Assembly: GCA_026419785.1 (NCBI GenBank)
Contig: JAODTK010005818.1
Span: 62,001 to 126,000 of the forward strand
Length of the DNA: 64,000 bases
Direction of reading: 5' to 3'
Origin: Sclerodactyla briareus
Lineage: Eukaryota; Echinodermata; Holothuroidea; Dendrochirotida; Sclerodactylidae
Shown: piece by piece, positions 33,560-46,841 of the stretch
How positions within the stretch are numbered: position 1 is the first letter of the stretch
How the letters are laid out: each line of letters opens with the position of its first letter
Position numbers and translations under genes: made by a program
The notes under the pieces: generated by a model
Database searches by the model: none
The model's input: only the letters and a program-made list of their open reading frames with translations
Told to the model about the DNA's origin: nothing

Positions 33560-34760
33560 GGTCACAACGTCCCAAAGAGAAAAACCACATATGCCTGAAG
33601 AATTCGCCCAAGATTCGTCTCAGCTCCATCGACGTTAGACCGAGACCTTAATTTTTCCTCGTAAGTATTTCTAAACCTAGTAGCTCTCCGCTGAACATTT
33701 TCAAATACTTGCTCTTTCGAGAATGGAGGATCCCAATACTTGACAGAATACTCCATGTGAAGTCTCACCTGGTGCTAAAGCGCCTGACACAATACCTTTC
33801 ATCAGGAATACTGAAGTGACGCTAATCAAGCCAATACTCCAATTTACCTTTCCTCGCAGCTTCAGTCACACTGCGTTAGAATGTTTCAAGGAGAATCGAT
33901 ATGTACTCCGACTCCTTTTCTGAATCACCTGATGAATATTTTGTCCTTCAACCTGAAAGAACGTTGCGATTGTGGAAATCAGCATGCATAACTTTGCACT
34001 CATTGGCATTGAAAAAAACAATCAGAAGGCCATTTGGAGATTATACCAAGATCCCTTTGCACTATTGCAACATCTGTTCGAACAACCTCCCCGCTACAAT
34101 GGTATCGGCCGCCAAGATCATCAATAGATTCAGAGAAAGTCCTAGCCCAAGAACCGATCCCTTGGGGACACCACTAGTGATCTTGTGCCGAGGAACGACC
34201 GCCCTTAATGATAACACGTTGTTTCCCACTAGCGCGACTGCCGAATCCACTCGAAGACATTCCCCTTTAATGCCACCCTTTTCAGTTCGAGCAAGAGACG
34301 TCATGCGGAACTTGTCCACACGTTTTCTGGAGTTCTAAGGGAAATTATATCAACAGCACTGCGGTTGTCAACTGCCCTAGTGATATCTTCCATAAATTCT
34401 AAGGTATTAGTTGAACACTACGAGTCTTCCTAAACCATGCTGAGAACCCCGAATTAGACTATACTCATTGAAAAATCGACCACAATGATCCCGAATAATG
34501 GTTTCCAACACCTTGCAGGCAACGCTAGTAAGACTCACTGGCCCTGTGATACAGAAGAGACCAATTGCCTCTTCCTTGAAAACAGGAGAAACGTTTCCCC
34601 TCCTTCACCGAACAAGACCTTCTGCAAGGTTCAATTGGGAATAATAGTTAATGGAACAGACAACTGGTCGGCAAAAGATTTAAAGAAGAAGGGGTGAACT
34701 CGGCCGAATCAGACCATGAGCATAACCACTTTCGAGTTTCTGCAGTTTCTCCTTCATCAC
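33560..34760 (-). mobile_element. LINE fragment: reverse transcriptase and C-terminal region, decayed
   Basis: Minus-strand motifs, in order, are ITGPVSLTSVACKVLETIIR (about 34555), DHCGRFFNEYSLI, KITSGVPKGSVLG (about 34190-34150), LAADTIVAGR (about 34115), FFNANECKVMHADFHNRN (about 34000), EAARKGKLEYWL, then LHMEYSVKYWDPPFSKEQ and FENVQRRATRF (about 33760-33680). These match the non-LTR reverse-transcriptase series P-V-S-L-T-S, S-G-V-P-Q-G-S-V-L-G-P, F-A-D-D-T, F-N-x-x-K-C-K-V-M-H and L-E-Y-A-V-Q-x-W-x-P. The catalytic F-A-D-D-T reads L-A-A-D-T, so one of the two aspartates is lost. Many frameshifts are present. Confidence 0.8.
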
Positions 34761-34980
34761 ATCAGGTGAAAATACTATATTACCAGTAGTATTATGAGGC
34801 ACACAAACCACGAGGTCGCTTGAAATATTCCAAGTTCTCCGAGGGATACCGACAAAAATAGTTATTGAGAGTAGCCATCCCCTGTCTATCGCTGGTTGAA
34901 ACTAAACATGTAAGCTAATTATGGGTTCTGCCACAAAAACTATGCCAGAGCTAACGCGGGTTCCGAGATATCGAGAATAA

Positions 34981-35310
34981 TTGTTCTTAATAGCGGCTAT
35001 GGTGAAATCCAAGATGGCAGATGGCATAGTGACCCCGCTAAATGTTTCCATCGATTTCATCGGGGGGGGGGGGGATCCTCCCAGGTGGCAAGTATATGCC
35101 TATAACGCTCATACCGAGAAACGGACAATCCGATTGATTATCTGCACTAAGGTCCTCTTCGTCGATGTCCGCTCCGAAGAATTGTTCAGATATGTTTTGT
35201 TCAGATACCAGTCATTACAGAACCCGGTTTATGACCAGAACCATAAACTGATATTTTCAGTGTGGTGCACTAGTGTGCGAGCTCATTTATGGCACGTGAG
35301 CATGATGTAG
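34981..35310 (+). other. 109-codon open frame, unsupported
   Basis: The frame runs through a 12-base G run (35060-35071) and shows no domain. MVKSKMADG at the start resembles the AAGATGGC-rich segments common in intronic repeats. It is recorded as an open frame only. Confidence 0.15.
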
Positions 35311-35486
35311 CCTATGAATGCGGAAACAGAACTCTTAATCTGAACAAAATCATCTTGAAAATATTCATTTTGACCTTCTTCTCGGCAGAACAATTGGAAG
35401 GATATTATACGGGTGTCATTAGCTCCATCATGACGGAATACGGGGTGTGGAAGAGATCAGGGACTTGAATCTTATGTTTTGGTTTT

Positions 35487-35750
35487 TTGGTTATCATTCA
35501 GGTGACATTGGAGAATAAAAACCCATATAAATTTCCCTCATGGCTGGATGCTCACGATCTTACGCTGTTCGATTCCCGAAACCTAGGCAACATAAATCCG
35601 ATGGGGGCAATCCACCACTCTTTGCAGAGATGGAAGAGAAAGACAGCAGTCATTAATGTGAATGGAAGTGGCTGGAATTACCCTGTGTGTCTGGCGTTAC
35701 AGGCGCCAACCTTATACGAAGTGACTATTTCAGTGCGTCACGGAGAATGA
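35487..35750 (+). other. Candidate 3' exon or small ORF of unknown function
   Basis: The 87-codon frame begins MVIIQVTLENKNPYKFPSW and contains DAHDLTLFDSRNLGN and KTAVINVNGSGWNYPV. A TTATCATTCAG acceptor at about 35501 precedes VTLENKN, so it could be a terminal exon. Residue composition is protein-like, but there is no family match and no paralogous copy in the window to test conservation. Confidence 0.25.
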
Positions 35751-36221
35751 ACGGATACAAAGCGGGAGGATGACGTTAATAGTGGGTTATAGAGAGACCA
35801 AATGGTTATTGGGGTGTCACGGTGTATGTTACCATAGTGACGAAATGACAATATCAATACGTGTCTGCGATAATGTTGAAACGGAGGGCCCTTCACATGC
35901 AAGGTGTCTCCTGACGAGGTTTTTCGTGATCGATTTGCCTGCATTATATAGAGTTGTCTGGGTTCTTTGCTGGGGTCAGAGGTCAGGTTAGAGATTGGGT
36001 TTGGCCAACGAGGGAAATTGTCTAGAGCTGTATCTTATTACCAAGATGTGTTCGTGTTCATAATCGCCGTAGCAATTGCATACCTTAAACCCCAAGAAAG
36101 GAGGTAATTCACTAAAAAAAGCAAGTGGTGCCATTTCCTCACAAGGCTTGACAAGCTACAGTCTGAAAAACAAATAACAAAAACTGGTTCGCATTTACAT
36201 ACAATACACTCGCTTCGCGCT

Positions 36222-36261
36222 CATATCCACTACATCTCAGTTCAGAGTTGTAGTGGATATG
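36222..36261. repeat. Perfect 13 bp inverted repeat, 14 bp loop
   Basis: CATATCCACTACA (36222-36234) and TGTAGTGGATATG (36249-36261) are exact reverse complements and could form a hairpin. It borders the inverted copy of the unit A/B 3' part. Confidence 0.7.
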
Positions 36262-36269
36262 ATTGAACT

Positions 36270-36440
36270 GAACTTAATGAAACAGGTTGAATGGTTAACT
36301 TTTAGACGATGACATCACAAGGAAGTTTGGAAGCCTCAATCTAGGTAAGGCCACACAAACACTTCATTCAACCTAGTCTAGTTGGGTGCGAATGATGTTT
36401 TGCATGATCATCGCGGAAGGAAAAAAGTTCAGTGTTCGGT
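36270..36440 (-). repeat. Third, inverted copy of the unit A/B 3' segment
   Basis: GTTTGGAAGCCTCAATCTAGG, GGCCACACAAACACTTCATTC and CCTAGTCTAGTTGGG are the reverse complement of 30850-30990 (and of 28340-28510). Similarity stops near 36440, so only about 170 bp is present. Confidence 0.8.
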
Positions 36441-37040
36441 TAAGGAAGATGCATGCAACAATGTTTAACAAAACATGACTCGTGGGCTGGAATGCATGGT
36501 ACAATAGCCTCTGGCTTTAGGAGTGCGTAATTGTATGCAAACTGACTTTCTTTTACGACAGACGGAGAACATTCACAAACTTTGGACGAATGTTTGTTCC
36601 TAATGATGTGTTTGTGAGAACTAAGATCAAATGACGGCCTATATTTTAACCGTAATGAATCCTGCACCAAGATACAGCCAGTTCGGTTTGATGACATCGT
36701 AAATAGGCCAATTTCGCGAAGTTAAAACGTTACGGTTAATGCAATAACGAGAATCGATCATCAGTTACCTTGTTCCAGTTCCATGATTCGCTTCCGGTTT
36801 TGCTCAAGGGAGATGCAGGAAGTTGATTTTCTCTTCACTGACCACGGATCAAAGTCGATAATCTTTAACATAGAATAAAAGCCTTCCGATTCTTTTGTAG
36901 GCCATTCACCCAAATATCGGCTAATTTACCGTAGCCAATTTCCTTTTCCGAAGGTCTTTGCTTTGGATTACGTTGACTCGAAGTCGCGCTGACGCGTAAC
37001 AACCAATTACACTCAATACGATTTGACGACATGGTTAATT
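36440..37040 (-). other. Two minus-strand open frames with similar starts
   Basis: One 85-codon frame ends at 36440 and starts MSSNRTGCILVQ. A second starts near 37034 with MSSNRIECNWLLRVSATSSQ and shifts frame before reading SEGFYSMLKIIDFDPWSVKR and NRKRIMELEQ, which ends at an AAG|GTAACT donor-like site near 36775. The repeated MSSNR start may be chance or a local duplication. No family is recognised. Confidence 0.2.
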
Positions 37041-37763
37041 AACTAACGAAGAAATTGCGTGATATCATAAAGCGTGTTACGTCATACACGATACTTTTTT
37101 TTATAACACAAGCTGGGTCATTTTTGGTCGTTTGAATTTACAGATTATTTAGCTAACCGTGGAAGGTTCACATCAATCATCCATCGGTTGGGCTATGAGA
37201 CTAGAGTGTGTGTTGGTAGTGTGAATGTATACATCGTTAGGCAGAATATTTCTTCCGTAGAGGGCATTCAACTGCATGTTGAGTTGAAAGAGGTAAAAAA
37301 AAAACTCTATTAGCGGTAACAATACCACATGCCCTACTCCCCTATTGAAATAAGTTCGTCCCGTTACTGAACCGATCTATCTCTGCCTACTATTGCACTC
37401 CATGGCACTTTCCACATTTGTGCTTGGTCGAATCCGGCTCAATGTTATAAAGTCACTCCGGTACCCGCACCTATGGGGGATCCTAGTCTAACATTGAGGC
37501 TTTTTACACGAGTGGATCTTACCCGCCCAATTCAGCCACCGAATCTCAAAGAACAAAAATTAACTATCGATAAGAATAATATGACACTAATACGAGTGAC
37601 CTGTGTTGATAGTTAATCGTGTAGGACATATAGTTAGTGTCGACTGAAAAAAAAAAAAAATAGGTCGATGATACGTGAAGCAACGTTAACGAGCCCGCGC
37701 AAGATGATTCTGTAAGGTTTTTTTTTGAACAAAAAACAACAACCAAAAAGCAAATGTTCTTCA
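37041..37763. other. No gene recognised
   Basis: AT-rich spacer with A-runs near 37300 and 37645. No supported feature. Confidence 0.4.
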
Positions 37764-39778
37764 GTGGCGCAAGCTCGGGGGCGTGGGGGGCGCACCCCCC
37801 CCATGTGAAAGTGCCGCCGACCCCCAGTCCCAACCCCCCCCACTGGAAATCTGGCTGCTGAAAAAAATAGAGAGGGCCTAGCTTAGTTGTGTGCATCAAC
37901 GACCAAGGTATAACTAGGGTATAATAAATTTACATTTTGCCTCAAAATGTGTCATTTTTTCGCGCGCTGCGCGAGCAAGAGTATGTGTTGCTGGGCCTAA
38001 TGGCATAACCTACATTTGGAAGGCCTAAGCCTTGGCCTTGCCAGAAAAATGGATCTTCGTGCACATGCGCGTGCGGTGATGTCTATCACGTGACCCAATT
38101 GTCATTGAAAACTCTTTATTCACGCGGAGGGAGGGTGGGGTTTCACCTCATTCTATGTGACTGCTTACCCATGGAACATTTTACCTCGAAAAGATTCGCG
38201 CGCTACGCCCGCGTTGGGTGGCTACGTTGACACATTCTCAGGTGTAATTTTAGTTATCAACCTTCCCACGTTGCGTAGTCGCAAATTGAAAGTAACATCT
38301 TAACCCCCATCTACAGTGCCACCGTGACCGCCCAACCTGAGTTGCAGAGGAGTCAAAGGAAAATCAGAGTTTTCCTTCCACGAAACTGCTCAATTGCACA
38401 TCCAGATGGTTGCCACTAAGCTCCGCAAGTGTGTAATTTCTGATGATCTAGGCGGTATGAAAAGTTGAAATTTTCCTCTCTAAACGAGAACTCGCCTTTC
38501 ACCTTTTCAAAACTTATTTGACGCCCCCTGATTTCATTCGAAGGCCATTCTCAGCTGTATAACGGATACCAGCATTGAAACTTTTCACAGCCCCCTTGGA
38601 TATTTTTCACTCCAGATTGGGTAAAATATTTTTCCCATTGGTCTAAGTATCTGCCCAGTATATGAGTCAGATAATCAAGTCAGTTTTGGCAGAATACATT
38701 CCCAGTTTAGGGCAAACCCATTATCACAGACATTCGAGGCAGTGCATATTCAGGTTGAGATTTCGGGGGGGGGGGACCACCGGCGCGCGAGGTTTTTTCC
38801 AAGAAAAAAAAAAATTACGGCTTGAGAACGTTAATTAGGCTCGACTTGCCGCAGTCTAAATCACCCGGGAAGGGTATTTCCGGCTATCTCGGGGATCGCA
38901 AAACCCAAAATTTTCTAGTAACGCGCTCCGCGCCAACCGATAGTGCGCCTCCCTCGTAATCATAATTTTGGTGCCCCCCCAATCGAATGTCTGTGCCCCC
39001 CCCTTGTGCCCCCAGAATGAAAAGTCTGGTGAGTCACTGCCCAAGGCACTCAATTTCATTCGAGAGAATGGACAACTGACTGGTGCAGCATGACCATTGA
39101 GCCTGATGGTGAATGGATGTTATGAAGATGAACTGTTCATTCCTTACGATACCGATCATAGCGGCATGACGTGAATAATTGTTTGATTTTTTCAATATTT
39201 TTCCGCTTCTGAATCATGAAGTGGCCGTTTCCGGCGGCCATCTGGAGGTTTGTGAAACTAAAATGTTTCCTTGTACGGCTGGGCGCTCAACTACGTGTGA
39301 CCATGATTTCGGGCACGATATAGTCGAAAATGCGAGCCGATGACGCACACAATAGAAAGGATACCCAAATATTTACCAATAGTGCCCCAAATTTTTTTAT
39401 GAATGCTTCCAAAATGTTCGAAAAAATTCGCGCAATAGTCTATTTTCGTGATCAGTAGGCTTTACTTGTACATTATTTGCAATAAAATTTAGGTAACTTT
39501 TGAGATTCGGGAAATTTCATTCTTATAACTGCAAGCCCGCCATTTGATGTCAACCGCCTCTACAAAAAGGTTGCTATGCACGGAGTGAACTCTTTAGAAT
39601 AGGTCAGGAAATTGCTTTCCTGCCCCGGGGGGGCCCCATTTTCAAAAATTTCTTGGACGCTCTGCGCCAACCATTGTGAGCGCGCCGCTTAGATAGTCAC
39701 ATTGCTCCCCCCAAAAAAATTCAGCCCCCTCAGCTTCCCCCCCCGCCCAACTGGAAAATCCTGGCTACGCCACTGACT
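37764..39778. mobile_element. hAT-like DNA transposon remnant, about 2 kb, non-autonomous
   Basis: The left end CAGTGGCGCAAGCTCGGGGG and the reverse complement of the right end, CAGTGGCGTAGCCAGGATTT, share the CAGTGGCG(T/C)A start that is typical of hAT-superfamily terminal repeats. Subterminal poly-G/C and short TTCGCGCGCTACGC-type motifs (37960, 38195, 38925, 39660) recur inside. No transposase could be read. The expected 8 bp target duplication (ATGTTCTT versus ACTGTTTT) does not match well, so the ends could belong to two different copies. Confidence 0.5.
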
Positions 39779-42700
39779 GTTTTGCGATTGCTTAACATTC
39801 TTCGGTGTATTATTGGCAGTTCTGGCTCATCTGAGATTGTTAGAATCTCGGCCAGGATTCGCACTGCTCTGATAAGTTTCGACGCTCAGGCGTCTATCCC
39901 TCCGCTTGACAGAAGTTAAGAACTCGGAAAATCACGTGGGATGGGGACGTGAAATGCGATTGCTTGGATCACGTAGGAATTCATGTCAGGGTGGAGAACG
40001 GAGGGTTAGGATGGGTATTCAGCCAGAACTGGATAATCATCGAAGTGTGCCCCGCATGAGCCAGGAGCGGCCAAGCTAAAAAGCACATCAAACGGGGAAT
40101 TTGCGACCCCCGGGATTAGATGGAATACGATTAGCGCCTGCTCTATTCTTGATTAACGCTGGTGTTTATTCAGCGATGATAAGGTTTAGTTCCAAGATTA
40201 AATTGACGTGACCTTTTGTACTCGTAGATATCAAGTCAATCGATCGAATCGAATCTATTGCGTTTCTTGTCAATCATCGATTTGGTTGAACATTAATCGA
40301 GTCAGTTCAATCAATTGGAAGGTAATTTATCGGGTCATACCAAGACCTTGACCAGTGCACCGCACAAGATTAAAAAGGAGCACTGTCATGCGTGTGCCCC
40401 TTCATGTCATGAAGTCTAGCCGAGTTGTTTTGCAATATTTTTTAAACCGTGGATGTGTTTTCCATGGGCAGTGCTCCACAGTGAATTATAATAATCCAGG
40501 CGTGACAGACAGAAGGTCGTTACCAACCATTTACAAACCTCCCCATTGAAGTAAGCGGTGTTTCACCAATACTGCGCAAATGGAAGTAACAAGTTAAGAC
40601 CATAGTAAATACAATATCACCTGCATACATTAGATGATACTGCCGTGTTTAAAGATAATTCGTATCCTAATCTTGTGTGCTGTACGATAGGCCCACTCTC
40701 ATATTTTTTTCCATCCTGGCACCATCCAGCGAAGCATTCAATCATTGTACGAAATAATATCGAAGGCAAGTCCATTTTGAATATGTTAGTTGTTTTTTAT
40801 TGCAATGCATGGTATAATAATAAAGTAATAAAAAAAAGTAATAAATGTGGGGAGAGATCCCAACGTAAATTCTAAGCCTCGTGGTTCGTGTCCAGTTCTG
40901 CTTCTGAGCTAGGTCGTTCCATTCGTCCATCAAACCGCGCCACCATCGTCCACTTATACGGTACCGTATCCAACGTATTTTGATAGTTCAGCTCGTGAAT
41001 AATTAAAAACTAGTCAATAAAGGACCCCCATACAGCATGTGGCTGATTCAACCTGGTATATCAAAAGACCTGATATAATTCTGGTCAGTGGGTGTCTGTT
41101 TTACATTCCGTTGACAAGAGACGCCGTAAAACACCCTATTTTGACAGTTTTCACGCATTCTAAATTGGCGACTGACGGGTGATGGGAGTGGGGAAGGAAA
41201 AGGAAGCAATGTGTAATAACATGGGGGCCGGTTTTTTGTGGTTCTTCAGCTCAAGACTACTAGCTATGGGCCAATTTGTGTTGTTAACTGTCCCCATTCT
41301 ACCCATTATCAATGGCACATATCAACTTACCGTGTAATGATATCGAAAATAGTCACTTGGTAGGACAGTAAGCGTTTGAACTGCAGATCTCCTGATCTGT
41401 ATTGTACATAGGGTTGTATCATCGATAAAATTACAAGGTGAAACTGAGATATAGCTCCACTCTTACACGCAGGTCCACAATGAGGGCATTCTGCACGGCA
41501 ATCAGTGAATTCTGAACTGCAAACAAGCTGTCTCGGTCTCCGGAAAGATCTAACTTATTCGAAAAAGAGTAGGATGGAAAATTTCGCTTTCGTCCTATAA
41601 GTGCAATACTTGGGGTCTTCTAAGTCAGGGTATAAATATACAACCAGACAGAATTATATTATAAATTATATCACAACTCGCGCAAGTACAGACTCACATA
41701 ACTTTGTGTTAGTTGGAATGGATCACAACGTAGTTGACTTCATATACTGCTCCGTAGTTATACGTCATTACTGTGACGCCAAAAAAAAGTTTCAGGCAAT
41801 GTGTATGTGTCATCTCCATTCTATCGATGGGTGGTAACATAGATTTATATATACATATTTACATTTCGGCGCTGTTAGCGGCCCCGTATTTTGATCAATT
41901 ACAGTTCATTCTTTTTCAAAACGGAGAGGTTTAGGTAGCGATTAATTCACGGATACAAAAGGACTTGGTGGACCGAATAGTCAACGATCAGTCCAATCAT
42001 AACATTAGCATAACATAATTCCCCGCGTGGGTGAGACGTGGGGTTTTTTTTTTGGCCCACCACACGAAATAATTTTTCTCCAATAATCCTAATATTCCGA
42101 ATGTGGAAGGACGCAGGGGACGATCAACATCAGGGAATGGGGTAGTCAAGTACAGACGGACTATAGTTCCTACACGGATAATTTCCTAACCCTAAAAAAT
42201 AGTGCTCTAAAAACGTTGGAAACCCATTTACTGTTCCTTCAATATCCTATGAGTTCCCTTGTCCTGCAAGTGAAGGGGTTTTGTTGGGAAGTACAAAAAG
42301 TGTGAGTTTGATGGGAATTCAGAATTTCACTAATTTGACATTTTACAGGAGAATTAGAAAACAAAAAAAAAAAGTGGTTTTCGGACAGTGATTGAAGGTC
42401 GTCTGCAACTTCAAGCCTCATATAGCGAAAGAGTAATTGGTCAATGTACGGTTAAAATGAATGGTGGCATGGGCCTCCAAGTTGGACACACAAGGTTCAG
42501 GAAGACGCCTCAAACGGAGGCCCAATTAGTGTATAAGTTCAAATAGGGAGTCGAATGGAGGCCACTACCTCAAATATACAAATTTTTACAAGGATTTCTT
42601 CAGTGGCACGAGATTGCCTCTACCTGCCCTCCTACCAAGGATTGACCTTATAATGCAGACAGTTATAGGGGCTAAAGGTTGTTGTCTAAATCTGGTATTA

Positions 42701-44240
42701 ACAGACAAATTAAGGTTCATTAGATTATACTAATGAAGAATCTTATAGTCTCTGGAGAATATGCTATAAGGAGGTTTGGATGAACATATCACATGGGTGG
42801 TGATGGGTGGTGATACTTCATAAGCTATCAACTTTACATCAAAACAGAAATTTCTTTCCGCGGTTGGAAACGGAACTATCCATCTTCTACCAACTGTCAC
42901 CCGTTCTAGCTCTTGAGAGCTATGCTTGCCGTTCAAAAATGGGGGAGAGAGGGAGCATAGTATTCCCTGTGGGAGGGGGGGGGGGAAGGGGGAGTATTTT
43001 GTCATGTGAGAGCATAGAATAGAAGTCTCTCGGATGAGAAGAGGAGGCATAGTCATAGTTAGTACGATTGGCTGGCACAAATTGGCCACTCTTCCGTCTA
43101 CCATTTTTTTGTCACCCGTTCTCGCACCTGGAGCTCGTTTCTATTAAAATCTTGTCCAATTATCCTAGGTAAGAGTCAATTTGTCGATTTACACGTGTGA
43201 AAGTTGACGATGTGCGGATGTAATATTTCCTGTCTCCCATTTTTCGTGCCCAAAGACTCAGTTGAGTGATTGAGTGATAGTAAGCCTCCTAGTTCACCCA
43301 AAAAGACTATTCCTCAGGCCTGTTCGTTCATGTTTGCCGAATGAGATTACTAATTTTTTATTTTATGATTTTTTTATCTTGTGTGCCAAGTGCAACTAGA
43401 CTATACTGCCTTGCAATAAACAAAAATCGCCACCTATATCTCGTTCCATTTTCCCGACTCCTCTATAATTTCTGCTCAATATAAAAGGAAAAAACAGAGG
43501 GTTCATTAATCTTACTCCGTGACTGAATCACAGAGAAGTCGATGAACGATTTTTTTAACCTGAATGATTTTAGCTTTTGGGCCAACCCAATTTTACGCAA
43601 ATATCGATTAACTTATGTGTATCCTCTTCTGCGCTCGTGAATTATGTGCCGATCAACTATAGATAAAGTATTCTCTGCTATTAGGGGGACATTTGGAAGG
43701 GTCCCTAACGCGGGACGAATACGCAGATGTTGAGGTTTTGTAATCCTGTTCTCTATAGTCTAGTTCGACAAACCTTTTTCTGCGTTGTCTTCTAAGTAGA
43801 TTATTGTGGGTGTGGTTATTGAATGTAATTAGCCCTTATTTTTTAGGTTATTATTAGGTTTTAGCTGGTTAGGACTGCGAGACATACAGAACGCTGTGGG
43901 GCTCATTCCCTATACCGCAAAACTGTAAACGGCAGTACATCTTGGAACTGTTATCTCGTCCACACCTTCCATAATGAAATAAGAGAACTTCCACCTTATT
44001 CTACATTTGTGCAGTAATGCAAAAATTCTTATGAATGGATGTTCAAACTATCCATAATGAGAATGTCATATCCCGTGAAAAATGATGAACGAACTGTTTG
44101 GTTATTGCAAAGTTAGTGATAATAATCCAGGAAATAACTCAACATGTCAGTGATAACAATCATGAGCTTTTAGATGTTGGATTGTGATGAGACTAACAGA
44201 TGAGGAGAAGGAGGAAAAATAGGAGATAGATGTGGAAAAT
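39779..44240. other. Long gene-free stretch
   Basis: I found no domain, RNA gene or conserved exon. The open frame at 42730-43104 (-, 124 codons) overlaps a G-rich run (42966-42990) and is not convincing. T and A runs occur near 42040 and 42362. Confidence 0.35.
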
Positions 44241-44244
44241 ATGA

Positions 44245-44268
44245 GATGATGATGATGATGAAGATGAT
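44245..44268. repeat. (GAT)n microsatellite
   Basis: Seven to eight GAT/GAA units read directly. Confidence 0.85.
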
Positions 44269-45275
44269 GTTCTAATAACAAAGGTTTGATAAATAGTGCC
44301 TTTAGAAACAAATATTACATACTGACCAAAATGAGACAACACTCGTCCTCCGTGGATAACGGTATCGTTGCTGGGTCCGTTCACAGAAAAATCATTACAT
44401 CATTCGTATATCTGATATTTAGGAATCCAACAGACACATAGGACTTCCTACAGTCCTACGAAGTATCCTCACAACTCACTCAGGGAAAGTCAGGTCAGCT
44501 GTGAGAGCGGAGATATAGATCGGAAATTGCTCGATGAGAGCGAGACAACACTGTACACTGTAGAACAGATGTGGCCAGACCAGAGTAGAATAATCTGATA
44601 GAGCTTAACAAAAAAACCAATCCAGATCCCATTATTTTATAAGCATTTACTATGACAACGAGTTATGGTCTGTGCTTCGCTCGATCATACTTTCGTCCAT
44701 TGCGGAATATCTTGCTAGTAGGATCCTAGGGGTGCCGGCTATTATGCATGCAGGGCCATATATTGCATCATAGTAGCACCATCGATATTTCTCGCTCACA
44801 CTTCTAGTGGCATAACCAACGTTCCAAGTCTAGTTACTACGTTAAGATTCACAGTGATTTGTTCGCACATACATACATAATACACCTCTTCCCGTCTTCT
44901 GCTAAAGGTCCCAGTGGACGTGAAATGAAACAGGGTCAGTGATGCACATCGCTATTCATCGATCAGCTGCAGAGTACTGATAATGTATGCCATTCTATAG
45001 AAATCAGCTGGGTATCACTGGGGGCAAGCGTAGCGAGTTTTCATTCTTATTGGTATAATTCGGGTTCTCTGACATGCTACTAGGCAAAGGACAGCTTTGC
45101 TTTTGTTGACCTTCTCCATAATTTTATTTTGGATAATCTTTTTTCATGTATTCTCGTGAAACGCTTCGTGTCAATCATTCCGCCCGCTGTACTACAATCT
45201 AGTGTGACAGTGACTCCCCTGCAGACGCAGAAGTGTAAGTATGGTAATTACTTGTTTTAACACAAAGAAAAGAAA

Positions 45276-45320
45276 AGAAAACAACAACAACAACACAACA
45301 ACAACAACAAACAGAACAAC
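45276..45320. repeat. (AAC)n microsatellite
   Basis: AACAAC units with one ACACAAC interruption. Confidence 0.9.
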
Positions 45321-46840
45321 AGTTGGCTGCGTCACAAGTCATCACAAACTTTATGATACATTCTCTACAAGAAACTCACACATGTGCCTTCGAAACGTCA
45401 GGTGTAGTGAATTACAAAGTTAACGCCGTTCGTGTGAGAAAAAAAACACGTTTTGTACAATTCATTTCACCCAAAACACTTATTAAACAGGTAGGTTGTT
45501 TGTGTTTTCATGAAGCGTGTTCACGAAGCCTAATCTATTACTTTAATGATAGGAGCGGTTCACACCAGCTGCAACAACAATAATATAGTGTTAGTGATCG
45601 CTGTGCTATGATAACGACCATGCGAGTGGACTTACATCCAGGGAATCATCGCATAATCTCAAACCCATCGTAGTCTCGAGCACACAAACTTACGTACATC
45701 AACATTTTAATGTAGCGACCGAAATCATCGATCGTGGAGACATAATTATAATTCGTTATTACCTGTCACGAACGGTACAAAAGTAGAATGATGTGGCGGC
45801 ATATTCACTAACAACCAAATATCGCTCTTCCGTGCTTCTGTTCTCTCCTCCTTCTTTGTCTGTTCTATCTCTTTCACCCTTCCAATATACTGGGGGGCGT
45901 GTTCGAACGATCACACATTACTATACCGACGGTACCAGGAGTAACTTGAACAGGTCATATACTTTTTTTCCCCGGAAGACTAGCGATGCGTGAAGATTAC
46001 GAAGCTACATTTTCCGCGGGGGGCGTGTTATACGGCTATAGCAAATGCGGCAGGATGTTGATAAAAAATGAACTCATGATGACTTCGTTCTGCGTCATCA
46101 TATTTTGTTCCCCTCGCTGCCGTATTTTAGTCTTTCCTTTTTCTGGGCCTATTTCGCCGAGTTTTCAACTAGCAAAACTGAGAAACACTACGAAATAACC
46201 GACGAATACAGATATACGGGACGTAGAGATTCCACAGAGGACAATTATAAGGTAGACTCTCTCCACCTACTCTTTAACCGACATTACGCAAAGACTTTAC
46301 GAATCCACGATCGTCATCAGGCTGCGGAAGAAACGCTCAATGACTGTCACTAGAATATGAGTAGTTTCCAACAGTCCAACAGGCGAATTGAATCACAGAC
46401 AACTGTTAAAGAGTGCAGAGATAGGATTGAAAAGCAGACTGCTAGTCCTCTCTTCACGTAGATTTCTTTGCCTCTATGGCTGAAAGTTTGTCCTGAAGCC
46501 TTCTTCTCGCTTTGATCTCCAGGGACTAATAGCGCAGTTACTATTATTTCGCAAACAATGCAACAACCAACACTCTTGGTAGGCCCACACCCCGGATTTG
46601 TAAGCTTGACTTAATGTGTCAATTCGGCAGGTAACTGTTTGTGCAAAAATGGGTCACCTCTCTTCGCACGGTTCTGTTTTGGTGAATGTCTTTTTGCTCT
46701 TTTCTTGATTTCTTTTCTTCGTTTTTTTGCCCCTAATGTCAATTGTTCATATATGCACCAGTTGCATCTTCCTGAGCGCTATTCGTTGGTTAGATATTAA
46801 AGATAGAGAATAACGAAGATGAAGATGAAGTAAACGCGTC
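45321..46840. other. No gene recognised; several short plus-strand frames
   Basis: The frames at 45793-45993, 45986-46198 and 46105-46353 overlap in different phases. The last contains YEITDEYRYTGRRDSTEDNY, which is protein-like, but no splice or family evidence supports it. Confidence 0.25.
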
Positions 46841-46841
46841 A

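Noticed and set aside
42730-43104. 124-codon minus-strand ORF as a gene
   Set aside because: It crosses a long G run, has no domain, splice context or conserved copy, and the opposite strand is also open over much of it.
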